Below are positions 1-11,847 of a DNA stretch of 64,000 nt, one piece after another (position 1 is the stretch's first letter; each line of letters begins with the position of its first letter). The notes beneath the pieces are model-generated. The model was not told where the DNA came from, ran no database searches, and worked only from the letters and a program-made list of their open reading frames with translations. Position numbers and translations under genes: made by a program. The stretch covers positions 37,073 through 101,072 of the forward strand of contig JAUTXW010000934.1 in NCBI GenBank assembly GCA_030620095.1. The letters are read 5' to 3'. Origin of the DNA: Kuschelorhynchus macadamiae. Its lineage: Eukaryota; Arthropoda; Insecta; Coleoptera; Curculionidae.

Positions 1-649
1 GATGACTGACTAACTACTATTTAAACTGTACATAGTATTATTCCAGCTTAAAGCTATAATTTGAAAGGATAATCATTAATAAATTGCAACCAACAAGAAC
101 AAGACAAAAATGCCCAGTAATATGTAGAATTTATTGACCTTGAAGAACAGCCCTTGGTCTATAAATATAATTATATTTAAGTACTAGATATTTTAAAAAA
201 AGAAATAATAAAAAAGGGGGACTTACGTAATCTTTGTAAAGACAAATTAAGAAATATATTTTTTAAAGCAATTATAGTTTAGAAATATGTAAGAGAATAA
301 GGTTAATTGGGTATTAGGCATAAAGTTGAAATTATAGCGAAAGTTTTTAAAAATACGGGGGAGTATCACGAGATATGGTGTTATATATGTTTTTTGTTTA
401 GGTAGAAAAACTCTTAAATACTTTATAAGAAAGGGGAGGGGGTGAGTTTGCATAGGAAAAAGAACAGGAAAGATGTGTGACAAAAATTGGTACAATTGGT
501 AAAGAGGTGAAAATTACAGACTTTCAAGAGCAAGTAGTTCTAGGTGGAAAACAATTTTCTGTGAATAGGTACGAAAGTTCTATTTTGCTTAAGTTCATTA
601 TTGATCTCTAGATCTTCAAGAAAATCAAGCCTCATATTTTTTTTAATGA
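1..649. other. AT-rich sequence without a recognisable gene
   Basis: I see no coding similarity, RNA gene or clear repeat here. The longest open frame (minus strand, 247-495) has a low-complexity F/Y/P/L-rich translation typical of chance frames in AT-rich DNA. Confidence 0.5.
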
Positions 650-1015
650 ACATTAACTAAAAGCTTAGAGTGCAATACTCATTTTCTCTTAAAGCTTGAG
701 TCAGTTTCTCTGTTTCCGATTGTAAAGAATTTTTGTCACAAATCGCGAGGACTCTATAAGCCATAAAATTAATAATTTTGTGCCGGATGATAATCTGAAT
801 TTGCATTTATGTATCTGTTCGTATGTGTTGGTTTTCTACATAAAGGAACCATCCCCCATCTTTTGCATAAGAACATCTAGAAAGGGTATCTTCTGAGTCA
901 ATTTTCAATTTTCAGTGGGAATTGTATATTAAGCTGTTGCTGATTCAGATGATTAAAAAACATAGGGAGATTTTTTCTAGACCATGAAGGCATTTGACAA
1001 AAGCCTGTACCACGA
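650..1015 (-). pseudogene. Penelope-like reverse transcriptase remnant (C-terminal RT part)
   Basis: On the minus strand the region just below 1000 translates as a degenerate PLE RT segment, with 'MFFNHLNQQQLNIQFPLKIE' readable (compare the PLE pattern of H-L-N followed by I-x-F-T-x-E-x-E). Further downstream come pieces resembling the RT-to-linker region, such as 'HIRTDT' and 'ICDKNSLQSETEKLTQAL', in shifted frames. The catalytic YVDD box and the GIY-YIG domain are not present, so this is a frameshifted internal fragment. PLE RTs normally copy element RNA at exposed 3' ends. This copy cannot be active. The family call rests on recognised motif patterns, not on a search. Confidence 0.6.
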
Positions 1016-1999
1016 TTTTGGCATTCATTGTGAAGAATTTAAAGCTTTAAAATCAATGAAATAAAATTTCAGTTTCGGAAGACAAAAAAAAATGGTAAAA
1101 TGGGTTGCCTTCACGATATGCAGGTTTCTAGATACAAAAATCAAGCAATTTAACATTCATCATAGAAATAAATTGAGACAATATGTCAAACGCGTCCGAA
1201 AAGTTCTTTATTTTTCTTGTATAACAAGTCCAACAATAATATATTCTTATCTTTCAAAACTTCATGAAAAATAATTTCTTCATTTAGAAGAGACCGCACT
1301 CCCTATTAAGTACCATATTGGACTCTTGTACAGAACAATTTATATAAAAGACAATAAATATTTAACTAAACATAATAAATATAATAATAACATTGTAAAA
1401 AATAAAGAAATAATATTTAAAAAAAACTCAAAAGTATAAAATGTAACTCTCTTCACATATGAACCAAAAAATTGAGGTAGAAAATATCGAACATGCATTT
1501 CTTCATCTTCTATATTTATCCTAAGTCGGTGTAGTCAAAGGGGACATTTTGTATACATTAATTTGCCGCATGACGTCTTTTAAATATATAAATTAGCATT
1601 TTTTTACTGCCCCTTATTTATTTTTAGTAGCAATAGGCCGTTTTGTTATATGGCTTATTATGGGTTTAGATACCGATCGTAGAACATCTGGCAGGTTAAT
1701 CTGTAAACATAAATATGTATTAGATAAGTAAGTATATATATTATCTCGCATGTTATATAATAATTTGTAGACTACTTTATTTACTTCCATTGCTTTGTAT
1801 TTAATTTGTTTCTCTCAGGGGCGGATCTAGAAGTTGGTTTCAGAGGGGGCGAAAAAAAGTATAACTAATTTAAATTATTTGTTTATATACTTAGACCATA
1901 TGTATGCATATAAATTTTAAATTAACTTTAGACCTGAAATAAACAAAATAATGTCCTAGATTTTCATTTATCAATTTTTCAACTTTCACGAAAAATTTT
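1016..1999. other. Non-coding AT-rich stretch with one solitary hAT-like terminus
   Basis: No gene is visible. At 1816 the sequence CAGGGGCGGATCTAG resembles the terminal inverted repeat start of a common hAT-like MITE type, followed by the usual G-rich stretch, but I did not find the matching opposite end nearby. The 60-residue plus-strand frame at 1092-1274 looks like chance. Confidence 0.4.
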
Positions 2000-3375
2000 C
2001 AAATATTCGCGTTTCGTGGTGCCTAGATGCCGAAAAAAACGTTTTATCAATCCCGTCAGTCTGTCTGTCTTTCGGCCTGTTCGTCGCATAGCTGAAACAT
2101 TACTTATCCGATTGACTTCAAATTTTGGGCAAAAGAAAGGGGCCATTTGAGATAAATTGGTAAAAATCCAATAAGGCGGAAGAAACTTAACCTAACCTAA
2201 TGAAATGTTGAAAGTTGATTCCTAAAAATTATTTATTTACTTTAAATTTTGCACCAAACTCAAGTGCAACGTAGAGATGAACTATTTAGTCAAATTTTGG
2301 TACGAATCCAAGATGGCGAAACAAAGTAGCGACTTAATTAAATATTTAAAAATTCAGACTGAAAGATATTACTTACTCCATTGATTTCAAATTGTGTAAG
2401 ATTTAAGTGTGATGTAGGGATGAACTGTTAAAATTATGATACAAATTCAAGATGGCGGCCAAATAAAATTTTTGTAACCGTGAAAAATCATCCTTTCAGG
2501 ATTTTATGGATTTTCGCGTTTTAGGGTCCATAGATGCCAAAAGACATGTTTTCTCATTTGTCTGTCTGACTATCTGTCGCCGCATAGCTAAAATCTGCTT
2601 ACCCGATTAACCTTAAGTTTTAATCGAAAAATAGGGGCCATGTGGGGATGACCTGGTAACATTTTGGTAAAAATTCACTATTGCGGAACAAAAGGCGGGC
2701 CTAGCGAAATGTTAAGTAAAATTATTACCAAAGAACTAATCATCCAATTTACCTCAAGTTTTGCACAAAAATTGAGTGCTACATAAGAATGAATTAGTAA
2801 TATTTTGGTAGAAATCCAAGATGGCAAAATAAAATAGCGGCTTATTAAACATTTAAGAAAACTGAGATTGATTTCAAATTTTATGCAAGAATTAAGTGTG
2901 ATTTTGGGATAAAATGGTAAGATTGTAGTACAGATTCAAGATGGCGGAACAAAATGGCGGTTAAATATAATGTTTAACAATGAAAGTAAAAAACTTTGTT
3001 ATACAACTGACTTTAAATTTGATAAAAAATTAGATTTCTTATAGGGATACACTTGTAAAATTTTGGTACGAATTCAACACGATGACGGAACAAAATGACG
3101 GTATAATTAAATTTTTAGAAAACCATTGTAAAAAACTGCTTTTTAATTTATTTTGTACCCAAAAATCAACTGTGGCACTGGTAGAAACTGATAAACTATT
3201 GGTACGAGCTTACTACTAATACTAGTACTAATAAAAGCTTGATTTTTTATACGTGTTACTAAATGATTATGTGCGGAAGTAAATTGGGTCACAGTTCACT
3301 ATTCCTAATAAAAGAAAAGATACGGGTAAAGAATTTTTTTTCCTATTTTCGCGAAACGAACTTGCTATAAAACGT
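2000..3375 (+). repeat. Dispersed AAGATGGCGG repeat family, copy A
   Basis: First of about seven copies of a dispersed repeat. It contains diverged internal units of roughly 90-180 bp. Each has a version of 'ATTCAAGATGGCGGAAC' then 'AAAATGGCGG', an AT-rich part with 'TTTTGCACAAAA', and 'GGGATGAACTGGTAA'. One flank carries 'GACAGACAGACAGACCGACGG'-like short repeats (here as TCTGTCTG near 2058) next to 'GAAAACATGTTTT'. The other end has 'AAATTGGGTCACA' followed by 'CTATTCCTAATAAAAG'. There is no coding potential. Internal units suggest a satellite-like element that has been dispersed; its class is unknown to me. Confidence 0.75.
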
Positions 3376-3485
3376 TAGTAACTGGATTCTCGACTAACCT
3401 GTAATTAAGAAGGTATCATTTGCAATGTTCAGGCATAAAATTAAATACAGATGAATTATATACAACGAATATTATATCTATTGTA

Positions 3486-3680
3486 CAGTGGCGTAGCCTT
3501 TGGCCTTCCGACGGACGCCCCCTGCCTTTTAGCGCCCACTGTGACAATAAATAAATAACTTTAATCATGGTGTTATTTTTTCTACGTATTCTTTTCGCTC
3601 TATTTAATTATTTTAGTAGTTTTATTTCAGCGCCCTTATTTATGATTGCCCCCCACTCTTCAAAGCTGGCTACGCAACTG
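3486..3680. mobile_element. hAT-like MITE (CAGTGGCGTAGC ends)
   Basis: A 195-bp non-coding element starts CAGTGGCGTAGC and ends GCTACGCAACTG, which are inverted repeats with one mismatch. G/C-rich patches (GCCCCC and GCCCCCC) lie just inside the ends, as in other short hAT-type elements of this window. The flanking octamers (CTATTGTA and CATTTATG) do not match well, so the target duplication is not preserved or the boundary is off by a few bases. Confidence 0.6.
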
Positions 3681-4489
3681 CATTTATGTTAAAACATTTT
3701 ATCAACTAAGCTTATTTAGAACTAGACTAATAAAAGTGGCGTAAAAATTAAACGTCCAATTAACATCTAAGCCAAAAAGTGCCTTTTTTCTCTCTAAATA
3801 CTATCCATTAAAAAAACATATGCCTATTTTTATTGTTTCGAGGTTAACTTCAGAAGTTATTCAACTTTAACCCCAATTTACCCTTCGCCAAATTTCGTAG
3901 TGTTTCCAAGATTCAAGTAGTGAACATCAAATTTGAAAAAATCTGGAATTTTAGGTAGACGTTTCTTTTTAATAAAATACATTTGTTAATACATATGAAC
4001 CTAATGTACGCTAACACAGTTCTTTGGTTTCAAATAAGTCAAAGTTCGCCAAATTGATTCCATTTAGTTTATAGAGTTCAATTTTTGATGTAAAACCTCG
4101 ATATAAATTCCAAAAAGGCGTAAAAATTCCGAATTCCCACGGGATTTTGCAGTAAACTTGAAAACACCATATGTGGTTTAAGTTACACGTTTTATAAAAT
4201 GGAAGATTTTTACGATCGACAAATAAGATTTTCCCCAGTTTCATGAATAAACTCGGAAATACCCAAATAACTTGTAAATGTACAGGGTAATCCAAAGGTG
4301 AATAAAAATACTTTACATTCCCGTTGTTGTAAAACATAGAAAAAAAAATGATAAACATAAAAGATTTTTTTGAAGGATTCAAATTTATTTTGAAAAAAAC
4401 AAGTGAACATCAAATAAAAAAGATATATAATAAAACATCTTTAGAATCTACAAAAAAAATTAGGCAAACTGTATATATGTTCTATGTGA
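3681..4489. other. Non-coding stretch with a mariner-MITE-like fragment
   Basis: No gene is supported. Around 4275-4300 a fragment 'ACAGGGTAATCC' resembles the 'ACAGGGTGTCC' terminus of Tc1/mariner-derived MITEs that recurs elsewhere in the window. The overlapping frames at 4011-4551 lack recognisable domains. Confidence 0.4.
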
Positions 4490-5735
4490 AAATTTTTAAT
4501 TCTTTTATCAAAATATTACCAGGTCATACCCATATGACCCTGAATTTTTGACCAAAATTTGAAGTCACTCTGATAAGTAGTTTTTAAGACAAACCAACAG
4601 ACGGACCGACGGAATTGATAAAACATAGCTTTTAGCATCTAGAGCCGCTAAAACGTGAAAATATTGAAAACTTGAGAAGATAATTTTTTCACGATTACAA
4701 ATATTATATTTAGCCGCCATTTTTCATTCAGTTCATCTGTATAGCACAAAATTATTACGCAATTTGAAATCAGTGCATTAAGTAGTTTTTCAGGCTGAAT
4801 TTTTAAATATTTTACTAAGCCGCCATTATGTTCCCCCATCTCGTATTCGTACCAACATTTTACCAGTTGAATCTTACATAATACTTGATTTTTGTGCAAA
4901 ATTTCAGATAAATTGGGTAAGCAGTTTTTTAGTAATAATTTTTTTAACATATAACTAGACCGCCATTTTGTTTTGACATACAGGATTTTTACCAAAATGT
5001 TACCAGGTCACCCCCATATGACCCTTAATTTTTACAAAATTTGAATTCAATCGCATAAACAGTTTTTAAGCTATGCGGTGAAATGACACACAGTCAGACA
5101 AACAAACCGACAGACGGACCACTAAAACACATTTTTTGGCTTCTAGAGACTCTAAAACGTGAAGATATGTAAAACCTGAAAGAGCGATTTGTTCACGATT
5201 ACTTATATTTTATCTAGCCGCCATTTTGTTCCGCTATCTTGAATTAGTACCACAGTTTTACTAGTTCATCTGTATACAAAAATTATTTACGGCACACAAT
5301 TTTTAAATATGTTACTACGCCGCCATTTGGTTCCGCCATCTTGAATTCATACCAAAATTTTATCAGTTGATTCCTACATACTACTTAATTTTTGTGCAAA
5401 GTTTGAGAAAAATGTTTAACTAGTTTTTTAGTAATATTTTTTTTAAGATTTCACTAGGTTGCCATTTGGTTTTGCCATATTGGAATTTCACCAAAATGTT
5501 ACCAGGTCATCCCCATATGATCCTTAAATTTTGACCAAAATTTGAAGTCAATAGGATAAGTAGTTTTTTAGCTATGCCGCGAAGAGACAGACCAGCAGAC
5601 AGACAGACAGACCGACGGAATTGAGAAAACATGTTTTTCGGCATCTATGGACCCTGAAACGTAAAGAGCTGAAAAAATCTGGGAGGGTGTTTTTTTTACG
5701 AATACAATACTTTCCTTTTACGAGGGAAGTAAAAA
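4490..5735 (-). repeat. Dispersed AAGATGGCGG repeat family, copy B (inverted)
   Basis: Same family as copy A in the opposite orientation, seen as repeated GCCGCCAT boxes near 4712, 4803, 4950, 5217 and 5319. Short CAGACAGACAGAC runs lie near 5590. The plus-strand right end finishes in a hairpin-forming 'CTTTCCTTTTACGAGGGAAG' at about 5710-5730. This GGGAAG/CTTCCC hairpin also ends copies D, E and (degenerate) G, so it looks like a true element terminus. Confidence 0.75.
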
Positions 5736-7014
5736 CAAAGTTGGTATTTGCCTTGCTTTTTTAAGATACCCCATATATATCAAAAACTAAGTATAGAAAA
5801 AGCAGATCGAATTAAACAACTTTTGTTTGGAACAATTTTTTTTTATTCCAAAAATAATCGAGATATTTATTTAAAGAGTTATCTGGATCACCCTGTACAG
5901 AAAATCCTTCAGACTGACAAGCTGTGCGTGGTTGTCTATCACAAATTTATAATCGATTATTCTATTCGCCATCGCAATCCCAATTTTAGACCCTGAACTT
6001 ATGCAATTGCCAAACGCATATCTGTAATTGTAACGGCCCACTACTTTACCTAACAATCTAAACTATTAACCAACTCCTATTAGGGCAATGCGAGTTGGTG
6101 GGACCCCGGTCCTTAGCAAGTAGCGTTGCCTCTTAATAACGCCCTTCCCGGAATTGGCCCTTTGCCTTTGTGTATGCGCGACCTATTGTATACATTCCGC
6201 TAAAATATAGTGCTTAGCCTCTGACTTGACCGTTGTTCCCCCACTGGCCATTTTATATGCGTTCAAGGAATAAAAATTACCGAATTGTGAGGCTGTTTTC
6301 TCAAGCAAAACAATCTCGCATGATAATTTATCACGTGACCCCTACAACGGCGGTCCCCACGGCCAAGGGCGGTTTCCAAAAATTGGATCTCTCCATTAAT
6401 TTATCACCGTTTCAGTGGAAAGCCCCGCAACTGTTTTTCTTTAGGTTTTTTTTCTTTTTTTAATTCGGTAATTTTTCTTATTGGGGACAGACAAATTGCT
6501 AGGCTGTCCTGTAATATCGGGCGAAAACGTATATTGTGGCACACAAAAAACCATTCTGTTTTTCTATTTTTACAAACGAGGCGTAGTTAGACCTAGTATA
6601 ATAACTAATAATTTAAATTTCTAAAATGGGACAATAGGATATCAAAAAGAAAAAATATTCTAAAAAATAGAAAAACAAATCAATATGGATTTTGATTTTT
6701 GCAAATTCTGAAGGGTAGTTCAATTGTTTATTCAATGCAAAAGCATTTTTTATCATATTTATTATATGGAACAAATTGTTGCAAAAGTTGTATAATATTT
6801 CTAAGTATAAAAAATTTAACTTTTTCCAAATTGAACACTTTGTATATTTTTGTTTTTGAATTATGTGTAAAGAATTAGAATGACATGTACTGTTAATAGT
6901 TTCATAGTTTTATAAGCAAATTGGACTGTTTGTTATTTTTAATAGTTACAAAGAGAAAAGAGTTTAAAATTAAAAAAATCGGTAAATTTACTTTACCTAG
7001 AACTTTCCTCGTAA
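5736..7014. other. Non-coding stretch
   Basis: No gene recognised. A mariner-type fragment 'TCACCCTGTACAG' is at about 5888-5900. The segment 6060-6250 is more GC-rich than its surroundings but has no reading frame or RNA fold I can name. The frame at 6233-6463 ends in a poly-F run from a T tract and is not credible. Confidence 0.4.
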
Positions 7015-8110
7015 TCAATTTTTCCTTTTATTAAGAACAGTCAAGTGTAACCCAATTTAGTTCTGCATATAGTCATTTTTAGTAACAAATGTATACTGTC
7101 TTTTCAAATATTTTTATTCGGTACCAATTTGTTCTAACTATATTGGATTTGTAATAATATGTATTTTACCACATACTTCATTTCTGGGCATAATTTAAAA
7201 TAAATTAAATAAATTCATACCACAATTTTACCACTTTATCTCTACGTCAAACTTAATGCTTGTACAAAATTGGAAATTAGTCTATTAAGTAGACTTTTTA
7301 AACATTTTATTAGGCCGCCATTTTGTTTTGCTATCTTGGATTCGTATCAAACTGTTACCAGTCCATTTCTATGTAACACTTGATTTTTGTGTAAAATTTG
7401 AGGTACACTTGATAATTAGTTTTTTAGTAATATTGTTGTTGCATTTTTAATAAAATATTACCGGGTAGGTCAATCGGGTAAGGTCAATCGGGTAAGTAGT
7501 TTTGTTAGCTACTCCGCGAACTGACAAACAGACAGGCAGGCTAACTGACAAACCGACGGAATTGAGAAAACATATTTTTGTCATCACGCTAAAATGTAAA
7601 ACCTGGAGGGTGATTTTTTTCGCGATACAAAAATTTTATTTGGCCTCCATTTTGCTCCGTCATCTTGAATTCGTACCATAATGTTACTTACTAGTTCATC
7701 TTATACCACATTTAATTCTAGCACCAGATTTGAACTAAATCTATTAAGTAGTTTTTCCAGTCTGAATATTTAAATATCCATTTTGTATTCGAAGCAAAAT
7801 TTTACCCGTTCATTCCTAAGTAATACTGGATTTTTATCCAAAATTTGAGGTAAATTGGATAAATACTTTTCAGAAATATTTTTTTTTACATTTCACTAGG
7901 CGGGCATTTTGTTTCGCTATATTGGAATTTTACAAACATGTTACCAGGTCATCCCCATGTGACCTTAATGTTTGACCAAAATTGGAAATCAATCGGGTAG
8001 ATAGTTTTTTAGTTATGTCACGAACAGACAGGCATATAGGAACCTTGAAACGAGAAGATCTGAAAAAATCTAGGTGATTTTTTCACGGTTACAATAAATT
8101 CTGCCTCTGT
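7015..8110 (-). repeat. Dispersed AAGATGGCGG repeat family, copy C (inverted)
   Basis: Starts with the non-hairpin terminus of the family ('TTTCCTTTTATTAAGAACAG' then 'CCAATTTAGTTCTGCA') and continues with several GCCGCCAT/GCCATTTTG units, including 'TAGGCCGCCATTTTG' near 7312. CAGACAGGCAGGC short repeats occur near 7530. Diverged and without coding capacity. Confidence 0.7.
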
Positions 8111-8119
8111 ACCTAATAG

Positions 8120-9065
8120 TCTAATTTGACCTTTGACTCACTCAGCACTCCAAAGTTTCATATTAAAAAAACGTTCGTACTTTCTAAAAGCCAAAAATAG
8201 GACCTTCTTTTATATACTCTATGTCGGAAGGTATTCTGAAGGAACATTTTCTTTCGGAAAAATGTTTACAGGATTAAGTCCAAAGACATTAAGGGGGAAG
8301 TGCCCGCAGTATTATAGATTATTTGCAAGCCTTCCGCCGCTGCAATATTATGTAAAAGCTGTAAGAGATATTTATTAGCTTCAATGTTATTTAATTAGGG
8401 AAATATATATTGTTGAGCGCTAAATTCGATTTTTTATGAAAAAAATCAAAACTAGAATTATAGAACAGAAGTAGATTTGTCCATTTTCAACCATTTTTTG
8501 ACCACTTTTTGACGCAAATGCCGTCGCATATAATTTTTTTATCCACAAAATGGCTCTTTACCGCCTTGCATTGATCCATTGTCTACGTAACTGCAAAATT
8601 TGAAATGGTAAATCGTACTCATGTCTTTGTATTTCTGCAGCGCGTAAAAACTTGAACCCATTTTTAACCGAAATTTAATTTAAATTGCCTATACATAATA
8701 CATTTCTTTGGAGTCGGCCGTGCAGGAAGTTTTTTCTAATACGTAGGTACCTTTTCATACTTTGAACTTGACTAGACCTTGTCGCTGATTTTTCACTTTT
8801 TGCGTGCAGTTGTCCCTTAAATCGGGTGATTTCCCATACCATGGAATACCATTTTTGAACTATTTAAGTTGTCAGAAGTGTTATGTGTACTATTTCAATT
8901 ACTTCTAAAACATTGTTTAGTGTACAAAATATCAACGGTTAATTAGTGTTATAGTTAAAAAGATTTTCAAAATAAAAACAAACCGAATCTGAGGTCGTTT
9001 TTTAACGTTTCTATCACTAAAACAGTCATTTTGAATTCTTCTTTCCTTCCTAATTTTCCTAATAA
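8120..9065 (+). repeat. Second dispersed repeat, copy 1, carrying a piggyBac-like MITE
   Basis: The sequence 'AAAGTTTCATATTAAAAAAA' through 'AGGACCTTCTTTTATATACT' and 'CTATGTCGGAAGGTATTCT' (8150-8250), and later 'TTTTTGAACTATTTAAGTTG' to 'AACGTTTCTATCACTAAAAC' (8848-9022), is repeated at 9645-9895. In this copy the two halves are separated by a TTAA-flanked MITE. Nothing codes for protein. The class of this repeat is unknown. Confidence 0.6.
8289..8820 (+). mobile_element. piggyBac-like MITE, copy 1
   Basis: A 532-bp element bounded by TTAA on both sides (8289-8292 and 8817-8820). Its inner termini form an inverted repeat: 'TTAAGGGGGAAGTGCCCGCA' at the left and 'TGCGTGCAGTTGTCCCTTAA' at the right. 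TTAA target duplication plus a short inverted repeat is the hallmark of the piggyBac superfamily. There is no ORF, so it is non-autonomous. It shares its interior with the copy at 10119-10637, including 'CAAGCCTTCCGCCGCTGCAA' and 'GACCACTTTTTGACGCA'. Confidence 0.8.
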
Positions 9066-9183
9066 AAGAAAAAACTAATTACTTAAAATGTTTGCTGATT
9101 TTGTAAACATGTTTGGGATTTTTTTCTTTTATATTAGATTTGTACCACAGTCCTTTAGCTCATAACCTAATAAATTGCGAAGC

Positions 9184-9547
9184 GCAGCCAGATATTGCAC
9201 TTGGGATGGTGGGAACCAGAACTATACTACATTTTAGTATATTATGAATTTCATATATGTACATATAACTAAAACCCCGAAAAATAAACATCAATATCTT
9301 AATCATTAATAGATTACCTTTATTAAATCAAAAAATACAAAATATAGAAAGTTATCTAAAGAAACAGACAAAAAAATTAACACTACGCGAGCCTACAAAT
9401 ACTGCAGTCTAAAATTTCGGAAATAGAAAGACCATCACTAATTTTAGAAGAGTGTATTATTGCACTCTTTTAATTACCAACTCCCGCTATCTTTTTTAAT
9501 ATCATAAAGCCGTTGTTTTTAATATGGCTTGAGCCATTGTATGTCGC
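9184..9547 (+). mobile_element. Degenerate hAT-like MITE, related to the one at 11481-11847
   Basis: From 'GAACTATACTACATTTTAGT' to 'TTTTTAATATGGCTTGAGCC' this matches 11520-11820 closely, for example 'GTGTATTATTGCACTCTTTT' against 'ATGTATTATTGCACTCTTTT'. Both copies are followed by the same 'TATGTCGCGAATAA / TATCTCCCGAATAA' flank. They may therefore derive from one ancestral insertion duplicated together with its host repeat. The termini are too worn to define exactly. Confidence 0.55.
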
Positions 9548-9639
9548 GAATAAGGCCATAGACATATTAATTGACAGAAATAGAATTTAGAGAAGCTTAA
9601 GTGCAAAACTCTGGAAGAGGGATTACTTACTACGCAAAG

Positions 9640-9904
9640 TTTCATACTAAGAAAAACTCTAAACGCTCGTACTTTTTAATAACCAAAAATAGGACCTTCT
9701 TGTATATATTCTATGTCGGAGGGTATTCTAAAGTAATATTACCTTTCGAAAAAATGTTTCTCATGCCATAATATAATACCCTTTTTGAACTATTTAAGTT
9801 ACCAGAAGTATATATTAATGATTAATTAGTGTTAAAGTCAAATATTTTCAAAAAAAAAACAAACCGAATAATTTTCTAACGTTTCTATCACTAAAACAAT
9901 AATT
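9640..9904 (+). repeat. Second dispersed repeat, copy 2 (MITE-free)
   Basis: Matches 8150-8260 and 8848-9022, but lacks the 532-bp MITE and a short flanking segment. It runs directly from 'AAAAATGTTTCTCATGCC' to 'ACCCTTTTTGAACTATTTAA'. It therefore gives an approximate empty-site version of copy 1. Confidence 0.6.
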
Positions 9905-11470
9905 ACTCGTAAAAGGGAAGTATTGTGATCGTAAAAAAATCACCCTACGAGATTTTTTATTAGTATATGTAGGAATCAACTAGTGATATTTTGATACGGA
10001 AGAAAATGGTGGCTTAAAAAAATATTTAAAAATCCAGTCTGACAAACTACACAAATTCAAATTGTGTGCCATACCTAATTGTGATATAGAGATGAACTAG
10101 TTACACTGTGATACTAATTTAAGGGGGAACTGCACGCAGTAATATGGATCATTTGCAAGCCTTCCGCCGCTGCAATATTATGTTAAAACTATAAGAGATA
10201 TGTATTAGCCTCAATGTGATTTTAATAGGGAAATATGTATAGTTGAGCGCTAAAGGCGAATTTTTATGAAAAAATCAAATCTAGAGTTATTAAATAAAAG
10301 TAGATTTGTCTATTTTCGACCATTTTTTGACCACTTTTTGACGCACATGCCTTCGCATATAATTTTTTTTCCACAAAATCGCTCTCTCCTTTGTCTACGT
10401 AACTGCAAAATTTGAAATGTCAAATCGTACTCATGTCTTTGTATTTCTGCCGCGCGTGAACCCTTTTGAACCCATTTTTAATTTAAAATGTAATTTAAAT
10501 TACCTATACATAACACATTTTTTTGAAGTCGGGCGGGCAGGAACTCTTTTTTAATGCGTAGGTACCTTTTCATCTTACTTTCAACTCGACTAGACCTTGT
10601 CGCTGGTGTTCACTTTTTGCGTGCAGTTCTCCCTTAAGATGGCGGAACAAAATGGCGGCCAAATAAAATGTTTGTAATTATGAAAAAATCGCCCTCTCAG
10701 GTTTTATATATCTTTACGTTTTAGCGTCCCCAGATGCAAAGAAATAGGTTTTATTAATTCTATCGGTCCGTCTGTCGGTTTGTCTGTCTGTCTGTCAGTC
10801 CGCGGCATACCTTAAAAACTACTTAACAGACTTCAAATTTTAACAATTAAGGGTCATATGGGGATTACCTGGTAATATTTTGGTAAAAGAAAAGATTTTT
10901 ACCAAAAAACTAATAATCCAATTTACCTCAAATTTTGCACAAAAATCAAGTGTTACATAGGAATGAACTGGTAACATTTTGGTATGAATATAAGACTGCA
11001 GAACAAAATGGCGACCTAACAAAATATTTTAATAAGCCTGAAAAAACTTCTTATTAGAATGATTTCAAATTGCATCCAAGCATTAAGTGTGATATAGAGA
11101 TAAACTGGTAAAGTTGTGGAATGAATTCAAGATGGAGGAACAAAATGTGAACAAAATATTTTTTTATCGACGTAAAAAAATCCTATTTAATCCTATTTAA
11201 TTGCAAAAAATATACACATGATATAGGGATAAACTGGTACGAATTCAACATGGAGTAACGAAATGGCCGTGTATGTCACTTTGAAAACTACTTATTGAAT
11301 TTATTTTAAATTCTGCTCAAAAAAATCAAGTGTGGCATAGGTAGAAACTGGTAGATTATTGTTGAGAATCCAATATGATATAACAAAATGGTGCTCAAAA
11401 AAATGATTAAACATATAGTACATATGTGTTACTAAATGAATAGGTACTGAACTAAATTGGATCACACTTC
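9905..11470 (+). repeat. Dispersed AAGATGGCGG repeat family, copy D, interrupted
   Basis: Begins with the family hairpin terminus ('TCGTAAAAGGGAAGTATTGT' at about 9909) and runs in forward orientation through units with AAGATGGCGG at 10635. It ends near 11465 with 'AATTGGATCACACTTCACTA'. A piggyBac-like MITE (10119-10637) is inserted. Removing it and one TTAA rejoins the usual unit boundary, a version of 'TACGAATTCAAGATGGCGG'. Confidence 0.75.
10119..10637 (+). mobile_element. piggyBac-like MITE, copy 2
   Basis: A 519-bp element with TTAA at 10119-10122 and 10634-10637 and inverted termini 'TTAAGGGGGAACTGCACGCA' and 'TGCGTGCAGTTCTCCCTTAA'. It interrupts copy D exactly at a TTAA that replaces the usual 'TTCAA' before GATGGCGG, so the insertion is later than the host repeat. 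It has no ORF. It pairs with the copy at 8289-8820. Confidence 0.85.
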
Positions 11471-11480
11471 ACTATGTCGC

Positions 11481-11847
11481 CAGTGGCTCAGACAGAAATT
11501 ACAATTGGGGGGGGGGGGGGCATCAGAACGATACTACATTTTAGTATACTATGAATTTTAAATATAACTAAAACCCCGAAATATAAACATCAATATCCTA
11601 TTCATTAATATATTACGTTTACTAAAACAAAAAATACAAAATATATAAACTAACAAAAAAATTACACTACGAGAGCCGAAAAATAATTCGGCCTAAAATT
11701 TTGGAAATAGAAAGACAATATCCAATTTTAAAAGAATGTATTATTGCACTCTTTTAATTACCAACTGCCGATGTTGTTTTTAAATATTACGTAGCCTTTA
11801 TTTTTAATATGGCTTGTGGGAGGGCGTTCCCCCTGGAAGCGCCACTG
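11481..11847 (+). mobile_element. hAT-like MITE (CAGTGGC ends) with a poly-G tract
   Basis: Starts CAGTGGCTCAGACAG and ends GGAAGCGCCACTG, with inverted CAGTGGC termini. The flanking octamers TATGTCGC and TATCTCCC agree at 6 of 8 positions, as expected for a worn hAT target duplication. An uninterrupted G run of about 14 lies near 11507. The flank 'GAATAAATCC...GACAGATAG...CTAGAGACGCT' belongs to the AAGATGGCGG repeat family, so it landed in that repeat. Non-coding. Confidence 0.6.

Noticed and set aside
4011..4551. Three overlapping ORFs of 67-123 codons
   Set aside because: Low-complexity F/K/N-rich translations without any recognised motif. They overlap repeat family sequence.
6233..6463. 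76-codon ORF
   Set aside because: Ends in a poly-phenylalanine run from a T tract, with no similarity recognised.
2040..11000. CRISPR-like array, because of regularly repeated blocks
   Set aside because: Units are diverged and long, spacing is irregular and the context is eukaryotic. It is a dispersed satellite-like repeat.
11507..11521. G-quadruplex regulatory element at the poly-G run (also C runs at 32640 and 43021)
   Set aside because: Single homopolymer runs, two of them inside hAT-like MITEs whose ends are normally G/C-run-rich. Length is also error-prone in assembly.
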